A DNA stretch of 38,613 bases from Omnitrophica bacterium GWA2_41_15 (GTDB lineage: Bacteria; Omnitrophota; Gorgyraeia; Gygaellales; UBA12090): assembly GCA_919902675.1 (NCBI GenBank), contig CAKKRH010000010.1, forward strand, positions 1 through 38,613, in the 5' to 3' direction. The translations under genes were made by a program, and so were the position numbers. The notes under the pieces are model-generated. The model saw only the letters and a list, made by a program, of their open reading frames with translations, searched no databases and was not told the origin of the DNA. The stretch's first letter is position 1. Each line of letters opens with the position of its first letter. Below are positions 1 through 15,000 of the stretch, piece after piece.

Positions 1-3000
1 AGGTTACGGTTAGGGTGTCGGTTGAGGTGTTAGTGTTTGAGTCGGTTGCGGTTACAGTGATTAGATTTGGGCCTGAGATTAAGGTGATGTTTGAGATGCC
101 CCAGACGTTGTCAGTCAAGGTGGCTATGCCTGAGCCTCCCTGGTCGCTTGTCCAGGTAACGCGATATAGAGTGGTGTCATCCGAGGCAGTGCCGGATAAG
201 CTAAGAGCGCTTGAGGTAATTGAATATGTAGTGTCTGTCGTGGGTGAGGTAATGGTTATTGTGGGGACAGTTACGTCCACATCATTGACAGTGATGGTTA
301 TCTCTTTGGAGTCGGAGAGCTCTGTGTCAGATACGCTGAAACTTACCTTATGTGTTCCAGACTGGGTATAGTTGGGGATCCAGATAAAGGTCTTAGTTGA
401 TTCAATAAAGCTTGAGCCTTCGGGCAGGCCAGAGGCAGCATAGGTCAGGATGTCGTTATCCTGGTCTGTGGCTGATATGCTAAAGCTTAGCTCCTTGTTT
501 TCATCTACTACCTTATTGCCTACCTCAGATAAGATTGGAGCATGATTGTTATTTACGGTAAGGGTTATCGGACTTGATGTGGTTGTGTTTCCTGCGCCAT
601 CTGTGACTATCGCTGTAAGGCTGTGGCTGCCTTTAGCGGCTGTTGTGGTATCCCAGCTTAGCTCATAGGGGCTTGTGGCGTCTTCCTGGCCTAAGCTGGC
701 TCCGTCTAACTTAAAGCTCACCCCGCTTATCCCGGAGCTATCCGTGGCGCTGGCGCTTATAGTAACGGTTGCGGAAAGGGTTGAGCCGGATGTCGGGCTT
801 GAGATGGTTATTGTGGGTGAGGTAGCGTCTAAGGTAATAGCGTCTTGGCTTGAGGTTGAGATGTTGTTAGCTGAGTCTTTATACCAGCAGTATAAGGTCT
901 TGGCTCCATCTCCTGTGTTTAGGGTGTAAGGGACAGTTGCTAAGTAGCTGATGTTTGAGGTTATGGCGGTCCAGCCGGTTGAGCTTGCGCTGGGGGTGAG
1001 GTTAGAGGTTGAGAGGTAATAGCCGGTTACTCCGATTGTGTCGGTGGCGCTTAGGCTTAAGGATACGTTGGCGGAGTTGGTGTAGCTGGCGTTAGAGTTG
1101 ATGCTAATTGAGCCGCTGGGGGCGGTGGTGTCGGGGATAGCATCATCATTAGTTATGGTTAAGGTATGGACTGTGGTTGCGCCTTGGGTGGCGTTGGTGG
1201 GGGTGCCCATAGTGATTATCACGGTCTCATCTGGGGTTTCATAGGCGGAGTCGTTGATGAGGGTAACGCTGATAGCGGCTGAGGTTGAGCCAGCGGGTAT
1301 ACTTAAGGGGCTGGTGGTGATGGAATAGTCGGTTCCGCCTCCGGTGGCTGTGCCGCTTACGGTAAAGGGAATAGTTATTTCCCTGGCGCTGGCTAAGGAG
1401 AGCTGGGCAGTGAGAGTGGCAGTGCCAGCGTTTTCGACCCTGGACTGGCTGGCAGTTGTGAAGTTAACTATGGGAGCGGAATCATCATCAGTAATGGTGA
1501 GGATCGCGCTTGCGGGTGTTCCCAGGCTGGCGCCAGTGGCAGTGCTGAGGGTGATATTGACCGTCTCATCTACTTCATCGGTTGAGTCGTTGGTAATGGC
1601 TATGGTGAAGGTTTTATTGGTTAAGTCTGCGTCGGCCCAGCTTAAGGTGCCGGTTAAAGCGGTATAATCAGAGCCGGCAGTGGCGGTTCCATTACTGATT
1701 GAGTATTGGATGCTGGCGGTGCCAGAGCTTCCCCCTGTTCTGGCGGCGGTGATGGTTATGCTCCCTGAGTTTTCAGCTGTGCTGTAGGTGGATGCGGAGA
1801 GCGCGATAGTGCCGGGGGTGGGGATGGTGTAGGTTACGGTTAGGGTATCGGTTGAGCTGTTACCAGCCTGGTCTTGGGCAGTGACGACAATAGTGTTGAT
1901 TCCACTCTGTAAAGAAAGATTGGGGGTTGACCAATTAGTAGTACCGATGGCGGTAACCGGAGTTCCAGAGTTTAGGGTGTAGGTGATGGTATTTAGGCCG
2001 CTTCCTATATCCGAGGCACTGCCGCTTAAGCTGATAGTGCTGGTGGTAGTGCTATAGGTGGCATTGGCAGTCGGGCTGGTGATGGCAACGCTGGGAGCGG
2101 TGGTGTCAGAAGTTGAAGATATGGTAAGAATATAGCCCACTCCCTTCACTTGTCCGTTGGTGGAGTCAACTGGGATAGCTACGGAAGAGCTTAAGGTTAT
2201 TTCCGCTCCGGTGGAATTAGCGGTTACGATAAGGTCAGCGCTGGCGTCTCCGGCTTCAATGAAGTAGCCGTCGGTGCTCTGGATAGAGGTGATGGTTTCT
2301 CCGGGGTTGAGCTTAATCTTGCCACCAGTGGTGTTAAATACCGCAAAGAGCTTACCGGTCTTCCAGTGGCGGGAATACATTAAGTCAGAGCTGATGTAGC
2401 TTTGGAGGTTACCGCTTGAGTTTTTGCTTTGGTAGATACTGCCGTCCCAGCTTCGGTTGGCCAGAGGGATGTTATTGAGATTGTCCCAATTGGGGATGAG
2501 GCGGATGAGTTTAAGGCGGGGGTAGACTTCGGTGATGGAAGTAAAATATGGTGTATCTCCCGCATTGTTGAACCACCCAAACCAGTTGTACCAGGCACTG
2601 TTAGTGCCGGCTTTGGCGGCAAAAAGACGATTATTAGCTTCTGTTTTTCCTGCTGCAATGAGTTGAGTAATGCCGACTCTGTCTTTTGTGATATTTACCC
2701 CTGAATTAAAATTAAGAACCTCGTCAACAAATTTAGTACTTGGTGCTTCCTGTGTCAACATATCCGGGGTCAACTCGTCTTTATCAGCCCGGTCTTTTAT
2801 CTGATTTACCCAAGACGAAGCATAGATTGTGTTATAAATATAGTAAGGATCTAATATCCACTTGGCATCAGGCCACACTTGCCTCATTCTTGTGTTTAAC
2901 TGCTTATAGAAAGCCACATATCCATCTTGGTACGTGGCATATTCATGGGTAATTGTCCCGTGTACCAAACTAGAATTTGTCCCAGTCCAATACGACAAGG

Positions 3001-6000
3001 TTACATCAGCGTTGGAAGTACCAGTCCACCGAGAAAAATCACCATTAATAACTGGTACATCTATCATGTATCCGGCAAACGTAAACGACGGGCTTGTGGT
3101 TTCATAACTCTTTGCCAAGGCAATAATTTGATCAACAACATAATCAATAACTGCTTGTTGTTGATAATCCCAATGAATTTGAAATTTTGACGATGAATAA
3201 AACCAACCTGAAGCTATATTGTTAGGAAATGCGTCCATGCTTTTCCAGATGAAATACTTTTCAATAAAATCTATTTTTGCCTGTGTGTATGTACTATTGG
3301 TGTCAATTTCCCCTCTTGAAATTAACGGGATTAGATTTTGAAGCCTGTCGGGATTAATGAAATAAAATTTAAGTCCAGCACGGTCGGGATTATTTTTATA
3401 TAGAGTTCTGTTCGCGTCATTGGCTCGGACTGCTATATAATCATATCCCATTTGTTTAGCATAAAGGATGCTTTCGGCTGGTATGTTAGCCGTAGTATTA
3501 CCCCAAGTAACACCGTAGAAATTCTTCCAATTGTCATTCTTAGCAAGAGTAATGGAATTACTGGCTGTAGCTGAAACATTCCCCGCCGCGTCTTTGTACC
3601 AGACATAGACAGTTCTAGTTCCGTCTCCTGAAGAAAGCGTAAACATTGGATTGGCGGAATATGTTGTTGCGGAAGTTATGGTTGTCCAACCGGTTTGGCT
3701 GGCTGTCGGCATTGTTGAGTTTTCGGAAACATAATAGCCGGTTACTCCAATATTATCAGTGGCAGAAAGATTGAGTGTGACATTGACTGAGTCGGTGGTT
3801 GTAGCGTTGTTATTGATTGTGATAGAACCGGTTGGTTTGGTGGTGTCAGGAACGGCATCATCATTAGTTATAGTTAAGGTATGCACTGTGGTGGTGCCTA
3901 AGGTAGCATTAGTCGAAGTGCCTATAGTAACTATCACGGTCTCATCCGGGGTTTCATAGAGGGTGTCGTTAATTATGGTGACGGTGATAGCGGCGGAGGT
4001 TGAACCAGCGGGTATGTTTAAGGGGCTGGCGGTGATGGAATAGTCAGTCCCTGCTCCGGTGGCTGTTCCGCTGACTGTCCAGGGAATTGATATTGCCTTG
4101 GCGCTGGCTGAAGAAAGCTGGGCAGTGATGGCGGCGCTTCCTCCGTTCTCGGCTTTAGACTGGCTTGAGCTGGTGAAGGCAACGGTGGGTGCGGCATCAT
4201 CATCAGTGATGGTGAGAACAGCGCTTGAGGGTGTTCCCAGGGTGGCTCCGGTGGCGTTGCTTAAGGTCAAGTTTACGGTCTCATCCTCTTCATCTATGGT
4301 ATCGTTGGTAATGGCTATGGTAAAGGTCTTGCTGGTTGAGTCTGTGTCTATCCAGCTTAGGATTCCTGAGGCAGTCGTGTAGTCAGAGCCGGCGGTTGCG
4401 GTTCCATTAGTGGTAGCGTATTGGATACTGGCGGCACCAGAGCTGCCTCCTGTTCTGGTGGCGCTGATGGTTATGGTTGGGGAGCTTTCAGCTATGCTGT
4501 AGGCTGCGGCTGAGAGGGCGATAGTGCCGGGAGTAGGAACAGTGTAGGTTACGGTTAAGGTATCGGTATTGGTGTTACCGGCATTATCCTTGGCGGTAAC
4601 TACTATGGTATTGACTCCACTCTGCAAGGACACATTGGCAATCGACCAATTAGTAGTGCCGGTGGCGGAGACGGGGGTTCCAGAGTTTATGGTATAGGTA
4701 ATAGTGTCTAGGCCGCTTGCGACATCCGAAGCGCTACCGCTTAAGTTTAGGGTGCTAGTGGTTGTGCTGTAGGTAGCGCTTGTGGTTGGGCTGGTGATGG
4801 TTACTGTGGATGAGATGGTGTCTAAGGTAATAGCATCACTGGCTGTGGTTGAGACATTGCCTGCGGCATCTTTATACCAGCAGTATAGGGTCTTGGCTCC
4901 ATCTCCTGTGCTTAGGGTATAGGATACGCTGGCTGAATAGTTAGTGGTTGAGGTTAGGGCTGTCCAGCCAGTTGAGCTGGCGCTGGGAGCAGTGTTAGAG
5001 GTTGAGAGGTAATAGCCGGTTACTCCGGTTGTGTCGGTGGCGCTTAGGCTTAAGGATACGTTGGCGGAGTTGGTGTAGCTGGCGTTAGAGTTGATGGAGA
5101 TAGTGCCCGCGGGGGCGGTGGTGTCAGGAGGGAGATCATCATTGGTGATGGTCAAGGTGTGGACTGTGGCTGTGCCCAGGCTGGCGTTAGTGGGGGTGCC
5201 TAAGCTGACTATCACGGTTTCGTCAGGGGTTTCATAGAGGGTATCGTTGATGATGGTAGTGGTGATAGTGGCTGAGGTTGAGCCTATGGGTATGCTTAAG
5301 GGGCTTGAGCTAACTGAATAGTCGCTTCCGGCTCCGGTGGCTGTGCCGCTTACGGTAAAGGGAATAGTTATAGCTTGAGCGCTGGCTAAGGAGAGCTGGA
5401 GAGTGATAGTGGCAGTGCCTGTGTTTTCGGCTCTAGACTGGCTTGAGCTGGTAAAGGCAACTGTGGGAGCGGGATCATCATCAGTGATGGTCAGGACTGC
5501 GCTTGAGGGTGTTCCCAGGCTGGCTCCGGTGGCATTACTAAGAGTGATATTGACAGTCTCGTTTGCTTCATCGCTTGAGTCGTTGGTAATGGTTATGGTA
5601 AAGGTTTTGTTGGCAGAGTCTGCGTCTAGCCAGCTCAAGGTTCCTGAGGCGCTGGTATAGTCAGAGCCGGCGGTTGCGGTTCCATTAGTGGTTGAGTATT
5701 GGACGCTGGCGGCGCCAGAGCTCCCTCCTGTTCTGGCGGCACTAATGGTTACGGTTGGAGAGTTTTCAGCTATGCTGTAGGTTGAGGCGGATAAGGCGAT
5801 GCTGCCGGGTGTAGAGGTAGCGGCGTTATATAAATCCTTTATCTCCTGATCACCCAAAGCCCGGCTATATATCCTTGCCTCATCAATATTGCCATCCCAG
5901 GCTCCTTGATTATTATTATCTGTCCGCATACCTATGCGCAGATTAGAGCCGTCTTTGTAGGCTATTGCTGAAGGTATGCCGGTTGTAGTTTCGGCAACCT

Positions 6001-9000
6001 TCTCGCCATTGATATAAAGCATAACATAACTGGAGGGCTTATATACCCCAGTTACATACACCCATTTATTGAGATTGCTGGCAAAAAACGCGCTTGAGGT
6101 AGTGGTGACTGCCTGGGCGGAGTTACCGTTTGCATCATAAATCCTGAAAGACATCTGGTCTGTTGAGCCGAATTCACACCCCAATGTCCAGCCTCTTATC
6201 GCGCTGGGAGTGCTGTTGTAAACATAAGTAGTAGCAATTATCCTCCCCGTGCCGCTGGGAATAGCCTCTGGATATACCCAGGCGCTGACTGTAAGTTCAT
6301 CCGTAATACCTAAGTTAGTATCAAAATCCACATAGTTGAAGCTATTGCCGTCAAAGTTCAGGGAGCCTCCTATTTTTCCGTTGTCCGGAGTTGCAGCGTT
6401 AATCATACCATGGTTATAATTACCCGAGGAATCAACTGTCGCCGATATCTTCTTTTCCTCAAATTTACAGAAAACCTTCAGACTATCTGTCGCCGGATCC
6501 AGGGCTACAAACGACAACTCATTACTGTATTCAATTCCGGCACTGGTCTGGATCGCCAAACGATAATAGTAGGCCTTTTGAGAACTCAAGGCGCTTATAT
6601 TCAGGTTTACACCTATTTTGCCTGAGGAAACGATACTCTGAGTTTCTGACTTTAAGGTATAAGCTCCGGAGGATATCCCATACTCAAACCAGGCAGTTGC
6701 CGGCAAATCATTGATATACACCTTGCCGTTTAAGGTTGCCGAAGTAGAAGTAACATTGGTTACCGTTTCCGCCCTTAAGCCGTTGTTGCTGCCGATATAA
6801 TAACTGGTCATCGGCGGCTGAGGATAAAACATAGAAAGATGGGCCACATCCTGACGGTATAAGGCATCCTGCATAAAGGTAACACGCCGGTCAGCCGCGG
6901 GTATGGTAGTGGCATATATTCGCAGTTCCCCACCGCTAACTGAAGTAACAATTTCCTCCCTCCAATCGCCTAAAATATCCGCCCAGGCATACTGAGTTCC
7001 AAAAATATTGGTTTTATACGCCCCCCCGTTATAATCGTATATCCTGCGGCCATAAGCCTCTACCAACTCCCGCTGAGCATCGCTATCCCAGTAAACAGCT
7101 CTGGGCTGAAGTTCCTTATTAAAAGTCTGTTCGGTTGCCAAAAGCTCTCCTTTGGCCGAATGTAACCAACGCTTAGGTTTCTCTGGCGGAACCTCTTTCT
7201 CTCCACTGTAAGTTTCCATCCCGGGATATAAGGGGTCAATATCAGATACCAACCCTGTGCTATGCACATGATAAGTCTGCTCGGCAAGCCCCCATAAGTT
7301 CATGCCGGTTTTGGCATCCCAAAGAGAAACCCCATTCTTTAACTGCGGAGTTTCCATTCCCAAATACATCTCTAAGCCGGGCCTTAAGGGATCAATGTCC
7401 CCCAAATAACAGTGGTCAGAATGCCCCATATTGGTGGTCCAGAAACCCTTACCATTATCATCAATTATGGCTGAGCCAACAATGACTTCGTCTCTCCCAT
7501 CTTCATCCACATCCGCGGCATGCATAAAATGCGCCCCTTGTCCGGCATAAATATTGCCCTCATAGCGGCTATCCCATTCCCACAATTTTTCTAAGGTGTT
7601 ATTTTTATACTGATGGGCTGCAAGCTTAATGGTATTGTATGTCCCTCTCTCCACAATGATACAAGGGGTTTTGCCGTCAAGGTAAGCCACGCCTAATTGA
7701 TTGCGTGAAATAAAATTCTGCCTCCAGCTCTCATCGCTGCCAAAAAATCCCTCCCGGGAAGGCCAAGGCGCTTTGGCCTTCTCCTGTCCGGTCATGCCAT
7801 CCCATATAGACAAATATTCCGGCCCGCTCCTCACATGCCCATCTGTGTCACGAGGATCGCCTTCGCCGGTCTTAACCGCGACCTCAGCCTTGCCATCGCC
7901 GTCAAAATCATAGACTATATATGGTGCGTAAGATACCCCTTGTTCAATAGCCCATCCTAAGTCGTTACGCCATAAAAATGTGCCATCCGCGAGATAAGCC
8001 TCTATTTTATAAGTATCTGTGCTGGCTTTCCAAACATCCGAAGAAGGATCAACGCTTACGTCAGGCTGTCTTATCACAAAATCATACTGGCCGTCTCCGT
8101 TAAGGTCGGCTATAGCTACCCGGTTAAATAAATAGCTGCCGTTTAACTTAATTGATAAGTAAGGATTCGCCTCTGAATTTGCCTTTAGCGTAAATCTTTC
8201 CGACTCCTGTGCTTCTTGTCCGCCAGAGACGACGCGGACAAAATAGGTGTTATCTTTATCTAAGGGAGCAGTGGTATCCATAAAATCTGTCGTTACCTCT
8301 ATAGGCTCACTATTTAACTTAACCGGAGCGCCGGAAGCGCTGACGCGATAGATATTAAAAGCGATCTCCTTATCATCATCTTCTAACAGCCTCCATCCTA
8401 TATATACCTTACCATCCCCTAAAAATATAGCTGCTACCCCCCGGCCAAGACTCTCCTCAACCCTCTGCTGGGCCCAGCCTTGAACCTGAGGTTTAGCTTG
8501 CGGAGTAATTTGTTCCACAGAAACACTATCCAGCCATACCATAGCTTTTCCAGTTCCGGAAAAACGGATAAAAATCTGATCACATCCTTCGGGTATCTGG
8601 GCAACAGCACTTAACTGAACCCAATTCTCCTTGGTTCCATAAGCTATATCCTTAGCCATAACAGCCCTGGTCATCCATTTTCCAGCGGTCAAACCAATGG
8701 CCTCCAGATAAATACTGTTAGTGTCCTGACATTTTACCCAGGCGGTTACTTTCCAAAATTGGCCTTTTTCCACGTTCTGCTTACTGGAATTGTTCAATGC
8801 CCAATCCTGAGTATTCGCGTAAACAATCTTCAGGGAACGCAAACCTTCTTGAGCATCTGAGGAAAATTCGGTTGTCCCGGTAGTATCCCTTGACCACCAG
8901 CTCCATCCGGTTCCCGGAGCAGTCGTTCCGCTCTCAAATCCCGGATTGGTTATGTTTAGAGAAGCGGCATAGTTAACTGTGATGGTATCGCTTGCGCTGT

Positions 9001-12000
9001 TGTCGGCTGCGTCCTTGGCGGTGACGGTAATAGTGTTAGTGCCTACCTGTAAGGCCAGGTTAGCGATTGACCAGGCGGTTAAACCTGAGGCATTTACAGG
9101 AGCCGCGGAGTTCAGGGTATAGGTGATGGCAGTGAGGCCGCTTGTGGCATCTGAGGCTGAGCCGGATAAGTTCAGGGTGCTGGTAGTGGTTGAGTAGCTG
9201 GCGCTGGTTGTAGGGCTTGAGATGGTGACCGTGGGGACGGTTGAGTCTAAGGTAATAGCGTCAGTGCTTGAGCTTGAGACATTGCCGGCGGCATCTTTAT
9301 ACCAAGAGTATAAGGTCTTGGTGCCGTCTCCGGTAGTCAGGGTATAGGGGATAGTTGCCAAGTAGCTGATGTTTGAGGTTACAGCTGTCCAGCCGGTTGC
9401 GCTGGCGGTGGGGGTAAGATTTGAGGTTGAGAGATAATAGCCGGTGACGCCGGTTGCGTCAGTGGCTGAGAGGCTTAAGGAGACGTTGGTTGAATTGGTG
9501 TAGCCGGCGTTAGCGTTGATGGAGACGGTGCCCGCAGGGGCAGTGGTGTCAGGAGGGGCATCATCATTAGTTATAGTTAAGGTATGGACTGTGGTTGCGC
9601 CTTGGGTGGCGTTAGTGGGAGTGCCCATGGTGATGATCACGGTTTCGTCAGGGGTTTCATAGAGGGTGTCGTTAGTAAGGGTGACGGTGATAGTGGCTGA
9701 GGTTGAGCCTATGGGTATGCTTAGAGGGCTGGCGCTAACTGAATAGTCGCTTCCGGCTCCGGTGGCTGTGCCGCTTACGGTAAAGGGAATAGTTATAGCT
9801 TGAGCGCTGGCTAAGGAGAGCTGGAGAGTGATAGTGGCAGTGCCTGTGTTTTCGGCTCTAGACTGGCTTGAGCTGGTAAAGGCGACTGTGGGAGCGGAAT
9901 CATCATCAGTGATGGTCAGGACCGCGCTTGCCGGTGTTCCCAGGCTGGCTCCGGTGGCATTGCTTAGAGTTAGGTTTACGGTCTCGTTTGCTTCATCGGT
10001 TGAGTCGTTGGTGATGGCTATGGTAAAGGTTTTGTTGGCTGAGTCTGCGTCTAGCCAACTCAAGGTGCCGGTTGAAGCGGTATAATCAGAGGCGGCAGTG
10101 GCGGTTCCGTTACTGGTTGAGTATTGGACGCTGGCGGTGCCGGAGCTCCCTCCTGTCCTTGAGGCGGTGATAGTTAGGGTTGTGGAGCTTTCGGCTGTAC
10201 TGTAGGTTGAGGCTGAGAGCGCGATGGTGCCGAGGGTGGTAGTAGTGTTATTATACAGAGCCTGGACTTGGGCGTCAGTCAAGGCCTGACTGTAAATACG
10301 CGCATCATCTATACTACCGTTAAAATAACCGCTATTCACCCGGGAATAACCGATACGCATATCAGTATAGGTAGAGTCTTGGGTTAAAGGAACTATGCTG
10401 TTACCGGCTGTATGTGTTTGAGTGGCGGCTAAGATACCATCCACGTATAATTTCTGCTGACCGGTGGCTTTATCATAAGTAGCGGCTAGATGATGCCAGG
10501 CGAGGGTTGAATCAGTAAAGGTTTTAGAGGCGGTTTTATAGGTTTTATTGCCATTTGCGTCCTTGGTAACTAAGATAAAATCAAGCCGGTTAGGAGCGCT
10601 TTGATAAAACCGTATATCTAAGCCTTCCTGAAGGGATACGCTGGAATTCCATCTCCAACCTCCGAATATGGCATCGGCGTTAGTAGTGTCGTTAGAGTTC
10701 TTATAGAACCAGGCGGAGACAGATAGCTCATCGTAGTTCATTACCGGTATGCTGACTGAGGAGTTGCTGCCGTTAAAGCTTAAGGCTTGGCCGCCTATCT
10801 TAGCGGTGGTGGTCCAGCTGGCGGAATTAACTGTTCCGTTATTGCCATTGCCTGAGACATCATAGGCAATACTGCCTGAGCCTTCTTCAAAATCATACTG
10901 CGCCTTAAGGTTGGGATTATCCTGGCTTGAGGTAGTAAAAGCTACCTCTTGACCGTATACGGTGCCTTCACTGCTACGGGCGGCTATGCGGTAATAATAA
11001 GTCTTTCCCGCTATTAAACCTTTAATGTCCGCGCTTAAGGAGGTATCTGTGTTTAAGTCGGTTAAGTTCTGTAGGGCGGTAGCCGAGCTGTAGCTGGCGC
11101 TGGTTGTTCCGTATTCAAACCAGCTCTCGGTGGATAAGCCTTTGGCGTTGACAGTCCCGTTAAGCTTGGATGAGTTCTTGGTTATAGTTGTGGCTGAACC
11201 GGTAGTTGCGCTAGGGGCCTTGTCTGTGGCAGTGGTAATGATATAGCCCACTCCCTTCACTTGTCCGTTGGTGGAATCAACCGGGATAATTACCGAAGAC
11301 TTTAAGGTTATTTCCGCTCCGCTGAAATTAGCGGTTACGGTAAGGTCAGCACTGGCGTCTCCGGCTTCAATGAAGTAGCCGTCGGTGCTATGGATAGAGG
11401 TAACCGATTCCCCTGGGTTGAGTTTGATTTTGCTGTTGGCGGTGTTGAAGACGGCAAAGAGCTTGCTGGTCTTCCAGTGGCGGGAATACATGACATCACT
11501 GCTGATATAGCTCTGGCGCTGACCGTCTTTGGTGCTCTGGTAGACACTGCCGTCCCAGCTTCGGTTGACTAAAGGAATGTTGTTAAGGTTATCCCAGTTG
11601 GGGATGAGGCGGATGAGCTTGAGGCGGGGGTAGACTTCGGTAATGGATTGCCAATTGGGCATTGTTGCTCCACCCCCTATGCCCCACTGCCCAAACCAAT
11701 TATACCAGGCGCCATTTATACCCGCCTTGGCCGCGATAAGACGATTTTGAGACTCTTCAACCATATTACGTTGAGCATTACCAACCATGTCTTTGGTAAT
11801 ATTCATTCCTGAATTGAAATTATTAGAATCGTCTACAAACCAAGTGCCCCCTCCTCCTTCCTGAGTTAAAAAATCAGGTGTCAATTGATCTTTATCTGCT
11901 CTTTGACTTACCTGCCATACCCATTCATTTGGACTGTCATTGGCAGCATATATTCTCACTGGGTCTAGTATCCATTTTGCATTGGGAAACTCTTGAAGCA

Positions 12001-15000
12001 TACGTGTATTTAGTTGTTTATAAAATGCAGCCACTCCATCTGGATACGTTGCATATTCATGGGTAATCGTGCCATGTAACAAGCCTGAGTTTGACCCAGT
12101 CCAATCAGAAAGCTTTGTAGATATCACGCCACCTAGACCATCCGGTCTCCAAAAATCACCATTAAGTGTTGGCACATCCATCATATATCCTGCAAAGGTT
12201 AAGGGATGGCCAGGGTCTCCAGGCACTGTTTCGTATTTATGAAATAGCGTTATGATTTTATCAACCACTTCATCAATAACCGCTTGTTGTTGAAAATCCC
12301 ATATTGCGGCATATTTTGTAGGAGTAACAACAAACCAACCTGATGCTAAATTATTTGGGAATGATTCGTTGCTTTTCCAAACCATGCGCTGATTATACCA
12401 ATCTTGGTCTGCTTGCGTATAGGTTAAATTAGCGTCAACATTGTAGCTATGACCAGATAAAGTATCTCGCCACATGTGGGGGTTGTCGATATAATATTTA
12501 AGGTTAGCGCAATTTGGATCACTTTTATAAGAATTCACACCCGTGTTAGTAATGATAGCAAAATAATCATGCCCCATTTGCTTCGCATACTTAGCGCTAT
12601 TTTTGGGGTCACCATACTCTCTCCATACTATATTGTAAAAATTCTTCCAGCTATCATTCTTAGCTAGCGTAATAGAATCGCTGTAAGCCGTTGAAACATT
12701 CCCGGCCGCGTCTTTATACCAGACATAGACGTTCTTGGTTCCATCGCCGGAGGAAAGGCTAAAGGTTGGATTTGCCGAATATGAAGCAATGGAAGTTACG
12801 GAAGTCCAGCCTGCCTGGCTGGCGGTCGGCGCTGTTGAAGACTCGGAAGTATAGTAGCCGGTTACTCCGATATTGTCGGTAGCGGAAAAATTAAGCGTGA
12901 CATTAACGGAGTTAGTGGCCGCGGCGTTATTGTTGATTGAAACAGAACCGCTTGGTTTGGTTGTGTCGGGAATAGCATCGTCATTAGTTATAGTTAAGGT
13001 ATGCACTGTGGTTGTGCCCAGGGTAGCGTTAGTGGGAGTTCCCATAGTGATGATCACGGTTTCATCCGGGGTTTCATAGGCGGAGTCGTTGATGAGGGTA
13101 GTGGTGATAACGGCTGAGGTTGAGCCAGCGGGTATGTTCATGGGGCTGGTGGTAATGGAATAGTCGGTTCCGCTTCCGCTGGCGGTGCCGCTGACGGTAA
13201 AGGGAATTGATATGGTCTTGGCGCTGACTGAGGAGAGTAGGGCAGTGATGGTGGCGCTGCCTGCGTTCTCGACTTTAGACTGGCTGGCGCTGGTAAAGGC
13301 GACTGTGGGAGCGGAATCATCATCAGTGATGGTCAGGACTGCGCTTGAGGGTGTTCCCAGGGTTGCGCCAGTGGCAGTGCTAAGAGCAATATTGACCGTC
13401 TCATCGGCTTCATCGGTTGAGTCGTTGGTAATGGCTATGGTAAAGGTCTTGTTGGCAGAGTCTGCGTCGGCCCAGCTCAAGGTTCCAGAGGCAGCGGTGT
13501 AATCAGAGCCGGCGGTTGCGGTTCCATTAGTGGTTGAGTATTGGACGCTGGCGGCGCCAGAGCTCCCTCCTGTTCTGGTTACGTTGATGGTTACGGTCGG
13601 GGTATCCTCAACTACACTATAGGTTGCCCCTGAGAGCGCGATAGTGCCGGGGGTGGGGATAGTATAGGTTACGGTCAGGGTATCGGTTGAGGAGTTACCG
13701 GCGTTGTCGGTTGCGGTTATGATGATGGTGTTAGTGCCTGCCTGTAAGGCCAGGTTAGCGATTAACCAGGTGGTTAAGCCTGAGGCATTTACAGGGGCTG
13801 CGGAGTTCAGGGTATAGGTGATGGCAGCGAGGCCGCTTGTGGCATCTGAGGCTGAGCCGGATAAGTTTAGGGTGCTGATAGTGGTTGAATAGGTGGCGCT
13901 GGTGGTAGGACTTGAGATGGTAACCGTGGGGGCGGTTGAGTCCAAGGTGACAGAGTCAGTGCTTGAGCTTGAGACATTGCCTGCGGCGTCTTTATACCAA
14001 GAGTATAAGGTCTTTATGCCGTCTCCGGTAGTTAGGGTATAGGGTACAGTTGCCAAGTAGCTGGCAGTTGAGGTTACAGCGGTCCAGCCGGTGGCTGTGG
14101 CGCTGGGGGTTATGTTAGAGCCAGAGAGGTAATAGCCGGTGACTCCGGTTGTGTCGGTGGCTGAGAAGCTCAAGGAGACGGCAGTTGTATTGGCGTAGGT
14201 TGCGTTAGCGTTGATGGAGATAGTGCCTTGGGGGGCAGTGGTGTCATTGTCTGATGAATTCAAAGTGATAATATAACCATTACCGGCGGTATTATTAGGA
14301 TAAGTTCCATATGTCCCGGCGGTAATTACGACATTATCATTTATATTTATTTCATAAATTCCGTCTGCTGCGTTCCAATCTATTGTAAAATTCGAAGAAG
14401 CGCTTGTGGATGGTTCAAATAAAGTATTAATTGTCTGGATTGAAACTATGGAAGCAGGAGCTTCTCCAGACTTTAACCTTATTTTTCCAGTTGTATTGGT
14501 GAATACGGCAAAAATTTGGTTTGGTTTTTTCCAATGTCTGGAATACATTACATTTCCGTCCGCATGGCTTTGTTGATAACCGTTAGCATCATAACTGTTA
14601 TACACCGGATCAGTGGTGCTATTATTCCAAACTCGATTAGCCGCCGTAACTGGAATACCATTAAGATTATCCCAGTTGGGAATAACTCTTGCCATTTTAA
14701 GCCTAGGATAAATTTCAGTTATACTATTCCACCTAGGCATATCTCCCGTCCCGCCGAATCTTCCAAACCAATTAAACCAAGCTCCGTTGATTCCAGATTT
14801 AACAATGTACAAACGATTGGCGGCTTCACCAAGATCGTTGGGCTCGCTGGTTCCAAGCATGTCATAATTGATAGTGTTTGACACTGTTTTAAAAACAGAG
14901 ATATCGTCTACATATCTGGGGCCTGACGACTCTTGAGAGAGAAAGTCCGGGATAAGTTCGTTTTTATCACTCCTTCCGCTTATTTGCCAAAGCCATTCAT

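Noticed and set aside
2380-2658. Short minus-strand frames inside the giant gene, such as 92 codons here or 73 codons at 15358-15579
   Set aside because: They are out of frame with the giant ORF, and the giant frame gives clear homologous protein sequence at the same place.
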